A DNA stretch of 35,794 bases from Alistipes sp. GTDB taxonomy: Bacteria > Bacteroidota > Bacteroidia > Bacteroidales > Rikenellaceae. Both the position numbers and the translations under genes were made by a program. Shown piece after piece: positions 8,202 through 14,344 of this stretch (position 1 is its first letter; the number at the start of each line of letters is the position of its first letter). The notes under the pieces are model-generated. The model did no database searches, was not told where the DNA came from, and worked only from the letters and a program-made list of their open reading frames with translations. The DNA lies in contig JAFVOR010000001.1 of assembly GCA_017505725.1 (NCBI GenBank), positions 1 to 35,794 of the forward strand. Direction: 5' to 3'.

Positions 8202-9143
8202 ATGAAGAAGCAGAGTTCTTTTCAAAGAGTTAAGTCGCATCCGATATTCCGCCACCTTCTCCTCATAGTGGGTGTTATGGTCACTTTGGTTGTGTTGGCC
8301 TACATCGCAATGTCGGTGGGTACACGCCACAGCGCACGACGCACAGTGCCTAACTTCGAGGGTGTGTTGATTGACGATGCCATTCGCACAGCCGAGAGTC
8401 GCGATCTCGAGATTATAATCAACGACTCGCTCCACGTGCCGACCTACCCGGGTGGTACGGTGCTCGACCAGCTCCCAAACGGAAATGTGGTGGTGAAGCC
8501 GGGCCGCAAGGTCTATGTCACCATCAACTCCTATCGACAGCGTATGGTCAATGTGCCATTTGTGGCAGGTCGCTCGTTGCGTCAGGCCATCAATATGCTC
8601 GAGGCTGTGGGTCTCGAGGTTGAGCGCATCGACTATGTCGAGGATATCGCCACCAACTATGTTCTGGAGGAGTATTTGGGCGAGGAGATGGTCACCGAGG
8701 AGAGCGACCTCAAGGCGGAGCTTGGTAGCGGAGTGCGCCTGCAGGTGGGTGTTGCTCCCGATGCCAAACCTTTGGCTACGCCGCTTTTGCTTGGTCGCAA
8801 TATGGCCGAGGCGAAGAGTCGCCTATGGGAGTCGGGATTGAATGTCGGAGCGTTGATCTTCGACGAGGGCATCTTGGCTGTCGAGCGTAGTCGTGCCAAG
8901 GTCTATTCGCAGAGTGTTATGGCTGGCGAAGGTATAGAGTATGGTAGCAGCGTAACTCTCTATTTCACGCTCGACGACGAGAGAGTCACCGAGGCTGTGA
9001 ATGCTCACGAGAAGGCGGTACAGCGTGCCCGCGAGGTTGCTGACTCGCTTGCCAATGCCGAGAAGGAGTTGTTGCGTCAGGCCGAGGAGGCAAAGGCGCA
9101 GCAGGGTAGAAACAGCACAAACGAGGATGAGTTCCTCTACTAA
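8202..9143 (+). CDS. Membrane-anchored PASTA-domain protein
   Basis: The 313-residue product has a short cytoplasmic N-terminus, one membrane helix at about 18-42 (HLLLIVGVMVTLVVLAYIAM) and three PASTA repeats at about 47-108, 114-184 and 190-257 (each starting like VPNFEGV, VPFVAGR, PLLLGRN). A charged helical tail rich in Ala and Glu fills 260-313. PASTA domains bind peptidoglycan fragments in Ser/Thr kinases and penicillin-binding proteins. Here no kinase or transpeptidase domain is attached, as is common for the single PASTA protein found next to rluD in Bacteroidetes. A periplasmic cell-wall sensing or scaffold role is inferred. It lies 16 bases after mqnE and seven bases before the pseudouridine synthase gene. 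Confidence 0.87.
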   Translation: MKKQSSFQRVKSHPIFRHLLLIVGVMVTLVVLAYIAMSVGTRHSARRTVPNFEGVLIDDAIRTAESRDLEIIINDSLHVPTYPGGTVLDQLPNGNVVVKPGRKVYVTINSYRQRMVNVPFVAGRSLRQAINMLEAVGLEVERIDYVEDIATNYVLEEYLGEEMVTEESDLKAELGSGVRLQVGVAPDAKPLATPLLLGRNMAEAKSRLWESGLNVGALIFDEGILAVERSRAKVYSQSVMAGEGIEYGSSVTLYFTLDDERVTEAVNAHEKAVQRAREVADSLANAEKELLRQAEEAKAQQGRNSTNEDEFLY

Positions 9144-9150
9144 ACGAGAT

Positions 9151-10287
9151 ATGACAGACGAGAGATACATAGACGAAGAGATGTTCGACGATGCCGAGGT
9201 CGACTTCGACGATGCCGAAGGCGATGAGGAGGATGTGGGCGTGATGCCACGCCGCTTCCTTTCGGACCAGCAACCCGACGAGAACGGACTCTACGAACAC
9301 TTCTCGATAACGGTGGATAAGGGGCAGTCGATGATGCGTCTCGACAAGTACCTCACCACACATATCGAGAACTGCTCGCGCAACCGCATTCAGAATGCCA
9401 TCGACGAGGGCGGAGTCTTCGTGAACGAGAAGCCGCAGAAGGCGTCGTACAAGATTAAGCCCTACGATAAAATCTCGATGCGATTGGCTTTCCCTCGCTA
9501 CGAGGTTACCCTCACGCCCGAGGATATCCCCATCGACATTATGTACGAGGATGACGATGTCATCGTGGTGAACAAGGAGGCGGGTATGTGCGTTCACCCT
9601 GGTCACGGCAACTATTGCGGCACCTTGGTCAATGCCCTCACCTTCCACCTCAAGGATAACCCTATGTTCCAGCAGGGCAACGAGCGTGCCGGCTTGGTGC
9701 ATCGTATCGACAAGAACACCTCGGGCATTTTGGTTGTCGGCAAGAACGAGCAGGCGTGTCAGCACCTCTCGCACCAATTCTTCCTCCACTCCACGCAACG
9801 CCGCTATATTGCGCTCGTGTGGGGTAACTTGGCAGAAGATGAGGGAACTATCACGGGCCATATCGGTCGCAATCCGCGCAATCGCCACCAGATGTATGTC
9901 TTTGCCGATGGCTCGGAGGGTAAGCACGCCGTTACGCACTACAAGGTGCTGCGTCGCTATGGGTATGTCACTTTGGTGGAGTGCCGACTCGAGACGGGTA
10001 GAACCCACCAGATTCGTGTTCATATGCAGTATATCGGCCACCCGCTCTTCAATGACGAGCGTTATGGCGGTGACAAGATATTGAAGGGTACAACCTTCTC
10101 CAAGTATAAGCAGTTTATCGAGAACTGCTTCGAGACTATGCCTCGCCACGCACTTCACGCACGATTGCTCGGCTTCGAACACCCCAAGACAGGCGAGTAC
10201 AAGGAGTTTACGCTCGACCTACCAGCTGACTTTAAGGCGGTGCTGGAGAAGTGGGAGACATATTCCAAAGCTTCGGCTTCTGAATAA
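9151..10287 (+). CDS. RluD-type large-subunit rRNA pseudouridine synthase
   Basis: The 378-residue product converts uridines of rRNA to pseudouridine. It has an acidic, probably disordered N-terminus (about 1-45, EEMFDDAEVDFDDAEGDEED), an S4 RNA-binding domain at about 62-108 (MRLDKYLTTHIENCSRNRIQ), and a catalytic domain with HRIDKNTSGILVV containing the catalytic Asp187. Further signatures are ALVWGN and ECRLETGRTHQIRVHM. The ATG at 9151 follows the PASTA gene by seven bases; upstream in-frame starts lie within that gene. It is RluC/RluD family; the RluD label (23S U1911/1915/1917) is by best resemblance, so no symbol is assigned. Confidence 0.9.
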   Translation: MTDERYIDEEMFDDAEVDFDDAEGDEEDVGVMPRRFLSDQQPDENGLYEHFSITVDKGQSMMRLDKYLTTHIENCSRNRIQNAIDEGGVFVNEKPQKASYKIKPYDKISMRLAFPRYEVTLTPEDIPIDIMYEDDDVIVVNKEAGMCVHPGHGNYCGTLVNALTFHLKDNPMFQQGNERAGLVHRIDKNTSGILVVGKNEQACQHLSHQFFLHSTQRRYIALVWGNLAEDEGTITGHIGRNPRNRHQMYVFADGSEGKHAVTHYKVLRRYGYVTLVECRLETGRTHQIRVHMQYIGHPLFNDERYGGDKILKGTTFSKYKQFIENCFETMPRHALHARLLGFEHPKTGEYKEFTLDLPADFKAVLEKWETYSKASASE

Positions 10288-10320
10288 ATTAAGAATTGAG
10301 AATTAAGAATGAAGAATTAT

Positions 10321-10351
10321 TATCGCCTCGCAGAGAAACTGCGAGGCGATA
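10321..10351. terminator. Hairpin between converging genes (13-bp perfect stem)
   Basis: Arms 10321-10333 (TATCGCCTCGCAG) and 10339-10351 are exactly complementary around a five-base loop. The hairpin lies 33 bases after the RluD-type gene and 18 bases after the end of the minus-strand zinc-finger gene, so it probably serves both. U-tracts are poor on either side. Confidence 0.65.
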
Positions 10352-10369
10352 GTTGCCATATAGCTTATT

Positions 10370-11092
10370 TTATTTTCTTCTGTACACTTTTCCTGTTCCA
10401 CCACAAATACCACATTTTCCTGTTTTACCGTGTTGGCAATTTGGGCAACGAAGGGTTGATCCCGCTGAATGAAACAATCCATCTCCGTTGCAAGTTTGAC
10501 AAGTTCCTGAGCCATAGCATATATGACAATCTTTGTAGCCGTAGTTATCTTGCCAATAGGATTTGTTCTTCTCTAACATTTGTCGTGCAGGGTTGTCAGA
10601 TGGAATATATCTGGAAGAATCTTCAACCGATACTCCACCACCAAGGTTACACTGATTTACCAAAGCGTTAAAATCAGCAATATCCATATGATGAATTCCT
10701 GTCATGCTTCTCATACTGTAATTTGGAAGTTCCATAATATGTACAATCGTGCAATTCGTTACACTATTGATATTTTGAATCAATAACATAGGCCGCGCTA
10801 GACCTAATGAAGGGTCTTTTATATCAGGTGCTTGATAACAACTCATATTACCATCCCTAGCAACTAGTTTGTATGTTGTTTTTTCTGCATGATCAACAAT
10901 TTTATCTTCATATACAGTTAACCACGATACCAACAACTGATTATTATCCGCCATTTGTAACAATTTGTCATTCTTATAAATTTGGACTTTACTACTAGCA
11001 ACTCCTACTATGGTATATGGGAACGACCTATTCTGTGCCGTAACGCCCAATGCACAAATACACATTATAATTAGCGTAAATATCTTTTTCAT
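10370..11092 (-). CDS. Secreted protein with C-terminal DnaJ-like cysteine-rich zinc finger
   Basis: The 240-residue product has a clear signal peptide (MKKIFTLIIMCICALGVTAQ). A mixed beta region of unknown type covers about 21-185. A cysteine-rich tail at about 187-236 has four CxxC pairs (CHIC, CQTC, CPNC, CGIC) and GSG, GDG, GGTG turns like the central zinc-finger domain of DnaJ. No J-domain is present. Secreted proteins with a DnaJ-type finger recur in Bacteroidetes but have no established function, so none is assigned. The gene is clearly more AT-rich than its neighbours, in codons as well as flanks, which suggests recent acquisition. It converges with the RluD-type gene. Upstream on the same strand lie a structured RNA region and a consensus promoter (11431-11462). 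Confidence 0.8.
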   Translation of the reverse strand: MKKIFTLIIMCICALGVTAQNRSFPYTIVGVASSKVQIYKNDKLLQMADNNQLLVSWLTVYEDKIVDHAEKTTYKLVARDGNMSCYQAPDIKDPSLGLARPMLLIQNINSVTNCTIVHIMELPNYSMRSMTGIHHMDIADFNALVNQCNLGGGVSVEDSSRYIPSDNPARQMLEKNKSYWQDNYGYKDCHICYGSGTCQTCNGDGLFHSAGSTLRCPNCQHGKTGKCGICGGTGKVYRRK

Positions 11093-11159
11093 TTCTATTC
11101 AATTTCTAATAACAATCTCCTACTCATTTAACGGCTTTTCGGCTACTCCGTTGTACCTT

Positions 11160-11426
11160 TTTAGAATAGGTTTGCTGGTACGCACAAAAAAAGCGCGGTA
11201 CTTTTAGAATATTCCCTACCTAAGGTGTTTGGCGTAACCTAACAGCAGAATATCTAAAAGCCCGCACCGTATAGTGCGAGCATTCTTGCAATATCCCTGC
11301 TGTTTCTATTTAGTCGCCAAACTTCTAGGTAGCAGAATAAAGCTAAAACGCTTTTCCAAATATGTCTAAAATGTGCGTACTGAAATACGCTAATGTTTCA
11401 TAGGCAAATCTTTTTTGTTTTACTGC
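11160..11426 (-). ncRNA. Candidate structured RNA: one long bulged hairpin
   Basis: The region folds into a single elongated hairpin. Arms, from outside in, are 11178-11186 with 11372-11380 (9 bp, GTACGCACA), 11189-11195 with 11349-11355 (7 bp), 11202-11207 with 11343-11348 (6 bp), 11211-11214 with 11335-11338 (4 bp), 11216-11222 with 11326-11332 (7 bp, CTACCTA), 11227-11234 with 11315-11322 (8 bp, GTTTGGCG), 11241-11248 with 11297-11304 (8 bp, AACAGCAG) and a cap 11263-11267 with 11274-11278 (5 bp). A consensus promoter on the minus strand would start transcription near 11426. On that strand a T7 run at 11193-11187 follows the paired arm and could end it, giving about 240 bases. The outline resembles 6S RNA, but it could equally be the leader of the gene at 10370-11092. 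No known RNA family motif was recognised. Confidence 0.5.
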
Positions 11427-11430
11427 ACCA

Positions 11431-11462
11431 CAAATTTAGAAATTATTTTCGAGAGTTGCAAA
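11431..11462 (-). promoter_or_regulatory. Consensus Bacteroidetes promoter for the structured RNA and possibly the zinc-finger gene
   Basis: On the minus strand TTTG (11462-11459), a 20-base spacer and TAAATTTG (11438-11431) match the TTTG / TAnnTTTG consensus exactly. The predicted start is near 11426, just before the long hairpin and about 330 bases before the ATG at 11092. No such pair is found closer to that ATG. Confidence 0.65.
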
Positions 11463-11474
11463 ATAAAATAAACC

Positions 11475-11580
11475 AATCGTCATTGCGAGAGCCGTTAGGC
11501 TCGTGGCAATCTCCCTCTTTATAATTTAACGACAATAAGGGAGATTCCCACGCTCATTATATTCGCTCGGAATGACGATT
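11475..11580. repeat. Dispersed palindromic repeat, two inverted half-units
   Basis: Half-unit 11475-11514 (AATCGTCATTGCGAGAGCC, then GGCTCGTGGCAATCTCCC) is repeated inverted at 11539-11580 (GGGAGATTCCCACGCTC to CTCGGAATGACGATT). The first half-unit contains its own small hairpin (GAGCC gtta GGCTC). A further half-unit lies at 25888-25928. This resembles the CGTCATTGCGAG-type intergenic repeats seen in many bacteria, possibly REP- or MITE-like. Confidence 0.75.
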
Positions 11581-11604
11581 TGTTTATTAAAGTCGGCAGA
11601 TTAT

Positions 11605-11643
11605 ATGTCATTAAGGGCGCAGCCCGAATATCATTAAATGTCA
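11605..11643. repeat. Dispersed intergenic repeat, copy 1 (ATGTCATTAAGGGC type)
   Basis: The segment has CATTAA words flanking a GGGC-GCCC mini-hairpin and ends in ATTAAATGTCA. A closely similar segment lies at 31821-31862. No gene is present. Confidence 0.6.
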
Positions 11644-11683
11644 CAAACCCCATAAAAATTTTTAATTTTTAATTTTTAATTCT

Positions 11684-11691
11684 TAATTTTG
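11684..11691 (+). promoter_or_regulatory. -7 element for the ygiQ-like operon
   Basis: TAATTTTG matches TAnnTTTG and ends 20 bases before the ATG at 11712. The position expected for -33 is inside an AT-rich repeat and has only TTTT. Confidence 0.45.
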
Positions 11692-11711
11692 CAGTTATAA
11701 CATTAACTGCA

Positions 11712-13424
11712 ATGGGATTCTTGCCAACAACCGTCAAGGAGATGCGCCAACTTGGGTGGGACTATGTCGATATAGTCCTCTTCTCGGGTGATGCCTACAT
11801 TGATCATCCGTCGTTTGGTACGGCGGTGGTGTCGCGTCTCTTCGAAGACGAGGGTTTGCGTGTGGCTGTTGTGCCACAACCCAATTGGCGAGACGATCTG
11901 CGCGACTTCAAGAAGTTTGGCGCACCACGCCTCTGCTTCTGCGTTACAGCGGGCGTTATGGACTCGATGGTCAACCACTACACCGCCAACAAGCGACTGC
12001 GCTCGAACGATGCCTACACCGCAGGTGGTGCAGCAGGCTTCCGCCCCGACTATGCGGTTACGACCTACACCAAAATCCTCAAAAAGCTCTTCCCTACAAC
12101 CCCTGTGTTGATTGGCGGTATCGAGGCTTCGCTTCGCCGACTTACCCACTATGACTATTGGCAGGACGGGTTGAAACCTTCGATTTTGGTCGAGAGTGGA
12201 GCTGACTTTCTGCTCTATGGTATGGGCGAGAGGGTTATCCGCGAGGTGGCTCGAGCAATGCGCAACGGCTACAACGCCAAACTCTTGCGAGGCTTGAAGC
12301 AGGTGGCATACTTGGCAGATAAGAGGTGTGTCGATGCTCTGCCGAGCGACAAAACGATAATGCTCCACTCCTTTGAGCAGTGCCGCAAGGATAAGCGTGC
12401 CTTTGGCGAGAACTTCACCAAGGAGGAGACAGAGAGCAACCGCCTTGAGAGCGAAAATATCCTTGTCGAAAGGACAGGCAACGACTATGTCGTGGTCAAT
12501 CCTATGCACGCTGCTCTCTCGAGCGAGGAGCTCGACTCGGCATTCGACCTTCCATATATGCGAGCACCGCATCCTCGCTACAAGGGGCGTGGTGACATCC
12601 CTGCGTGGGAGATGATCAAGCACTCGGTAAATATCCACCGTGGCTGCTTCGGAGGTTGCTCCTTCTGTACCATTTCGGCGCATCAGGGTAAGTTTATATC
12701 CTCGCGTAGCGAGGCCTCTATTATGCGCGAGGTGAAGGCTGTAACCGAGATGCCGGACTTTCGAGGTACAATCACCGACATCGGAGGCCCTTCGGCAAAT
12801 ATGTATGGCTTGGGCGGTAAGAATAGGGCTGCGTGTGCCAAGTGTGTGCGCCCGTCGTGCCTTCATCCGAAGGTCTGCCCAAATCTCAACAACGACCACC
12901 GTCCACTGCTCGACCTCTATCGCAAGATTCGCACCTTCAAGGGGGTAAAGCACGCCTACATCGGCAGTGGCATCCGCTACGACTTGTTCGACAACTCGGA
13001 CTATCTGCGTGAGGTGGTGGTGCACCACACATCGGGCCGCTTGAAGGTGGCACCCGAGCACACCGAGGATGGGGTTTTGAAACTGATGCGTAAGCCGTCG
13101 TTCTCGTTGTTCGAGGAGCTGAATCGCAATTTCCAGAGAATCTGTCGCGAGAATGGTCTGCGCTATCAGCTCATCCCTTACTTTATATCGTCGCACCCGG
13201 GCTGTCGCGAGGCCGATATGCGAGCTTTGTCGCAGAGGGTACTTGGCAAGTTGCACTTCACTCTGGAGCAGGTGCAGGATCTGACACCTACGCCTATGAC
13301 GCTCTCGTCGGTGATGTTCTATACGGGCGAAAACCCTTACACGGGTGAGAAGGTCTATGTGGCTCGCTCGCAGGATGATAAGCGCAAGCAGAAGCAATAT
13401 TTCTTCAGGAAAAATCAGCACTAA
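11712..13424 (+). CDS. YgiQ family radical SAM protein
   Basis: The 570-residue product is a full-length YgiQ/UPF0313-type radical SAM protein. It has an N-terminal domain with DIVLFSGDAYIDHPSFG and a B12-like-fold stretch (VLIGGIEASLRRLTHYDYW). The radical SAM core contains Cys312-x3-Cys316-x2-Cys319 (GCFGGCSFC), then TDIGGPSANMYG, a second cysteine cluster (CAKCVRPSCLHPKVCPN), LKVAPEHTEDGVL and a C-terminal region with DLTPTPMTLSSVMFYTGENP. The biochemical role of the family is not settled. It is the first gene of a three-gene run, four bases before the next start. Confidence 0.93.
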   Translation: MGFLPTTVKEMRQLGWDYVDIVLFSGDAYIDHPSFGTAVVSRLFEDEGLRVAVVPQPNWRDDLRDFKKFGAPRLCFCVTAGVMDSMVNHYTANKRLRSNDAYTAGGAAGFRPDYAVTTYTKILKKLFPTTPVLIGGIEASLRRLTHYDYWQDGLKPSILVESGADFLLYGMGERVIREVARAMRNGYNAKLLRGLKQVAYLADKRCVDALPSDKTIMLHSFEQCRKDKRAFGENFTKEETESNRLESENILVERTGNDYVVVNPMHAALSSEELDSAFDLPYMRAPHPRYKGRGDIPAWEMIKHSVNIHRGCFGGCSFCTISAHQGKFISSRSEASIMREVKAVTEMPDFRGTITDIGGPSANMYGLGGKNRAACAKCVRPSCLHPKVCPNLNNDHRPLLDLYRKIRTFKGVKHAYIGSGIRYDLFDNSDYLREVVVHHTSGRLKVAPEHTEDGVLKLMRKPSFSLFEELNRNFQRICRENGLRYQLIPYFISSHPGCREADMRALSQRVLGKLHFTLEQVQDLTPTPMTLSSVMFYTGENPYTGEKVYVARSQDDKRKQKQYFFRKNQH

Positions 13425-13428
13425 AGAT

Positions 13429-14334
13429 ATGAAAAAGATATTTTCGATACTCATCGCACTGATGATGGTGGGATGCTCCCAACCATCCGACGATGGCAAT
13501 GGACCGCAGAAACCATCCGAGCCTGTCGAGTTCAAGAAGTTTGCCGATGAGGACGAAATCAAGGTGATGAGCTTCAATGTTCGCACCGATTCGAGCTCAG
13601 ATGGCACGAATGGTTGGAGCTATCGCAAGTCGGCTTGTGTTGCACTCATCAAGGACCAGCGGCCTACGATTATCGGCTTTCAGGAGGCTCAATTTACCTT
13701 GCAGTGGAGCTATCTGAAGGAGCAGTTGAAGGACGACTACGAAGGTTTTGGCGTGAGTCGCACCACCGGCAAGGAGTCGGGTACGGGCGAATGTATGGGC
13801 ATAATGTACGACAAAAATGTGGTGGAAAAACTCGATGGTGGCACCTTTTGGCTCTCTGAAACACCCAATGAGCCATCGAAAGGCTGGGATTCGGCCTACA
13901 CCCGAAGCTCTACTTGGGGACTCTTCAAGCATAAGCCAACGGGTAAAACCTTCTTCTACATAAACACTCACCTCGACCACGAAGGCAATACTGCGCGTAT
14001 CGAGGGTATGAAACTTATTGCAAAGCGCTTCGAGCCTTACAAGGATAAGCACCCAATCTTCCTGACAGGCGATATGAATGCCGATATGACACACAAGGCG
14101 ATGCAAGCAATCAAGGACTTTATGTGGAATACACGCATCTATGCACCAACCGATTTAACCGATTTCAAAGGCACTTACAACGGTTGGTCGGCCAAGGCGA
14201 GCAACAAGATGATTGACCACATCTACTGCCGCAAGGGTGCAAAGGTGGTCGAGTATCACACCATCACCGAGAAGTATGGCTCGGCAAAGTTTGTCTCCGA
14301 CCACTATCCGATATACGCCATTGTAAAATTGTAA
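13429..14334 (+). CDS. Lipoprotein of the endonuclease/exonuclease/phosphatase superfamily
   Basis: The 301-residue product starts at ATG 13429 (MKKIFSILIALMMVGC); upstream in-frame codons lie in the ygiQ-like gene. Cys16 forms a lipobox and SQPSDDGNG follows as a tether. The EEP fold is shown by VMSFNVRTDSSSDG, GFQEAQ (metal-binding Glu), INTHLDHEGNTAR, FLTGDMNAD (Asp/Asn pair), DHIYCRKG and the terminal SDHYPI (catalytic His). All key residues are intact, so it should hydrolyse a phosphodiester or phosphomonoester outside the inner membrane; the substrate is unknown. It lies in a run with the ygiQ-like gene (four bases) and the GH78-like gene (ten bases). Confidence 0.88.
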   Translation: MKKIFSILIALMMVGCSQPSDDGNGPQKPSEPVEFKKFADEDEIKVMSFNVRTDSSSDGTNGWSYRKSACVALIKDQRPTIIGFQEAQFTLQWSYLKEQLKDDYEGFGVSRTTGKESGTGECMGIMYDKNVVEKLDGGTFWLSETPNEPSKGWDSAYTRSSTWGLFKHKPTGKTFFYINTHLDHEGNTARIEGMKLIAKRFEPYKDKHPIFLTGDMNADMTHKAMQAIKDFMWNTRIYAPTDLTDFKGTYNGWSAKASNKMIDHIYCRKGAKVVEYHTITEKYGSAKFVSDHYPIYAIVKL

Positions 14335-14344
14335 TTGAGCTGTT

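Noticed and set aside
8986-10182. 398-codon frame opposite the PASTA and RluD-type genes
   Set aside because: Both sense genes are intact and recognised; no independent signals support the antisense frame.
11167-11174. Plus-strand promoter TAGGTTTG for the structured RNA
   Set aside because: The -7 match has no TTTG at the right distance upstream, whereas the minus-strand promoter at 11431-11462 is complete.
11160-11426. tmRNA, RNase P RNA, SRP RNA or retron RNA at the long hairpin
   Set aside because: There is no tRNA-like end or tag frame ending in Ala-Leu-Ala-Ala, no RNase P or SRP consensus loops, and no reverse transcriptase gene nearby.
11703-13607. 634-codon open frame on the minus strand
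   Set aside because: It is the complement of the YgiQ-type gene. The His/Val/Arg-rich product is typical of antisense frames in this genome.
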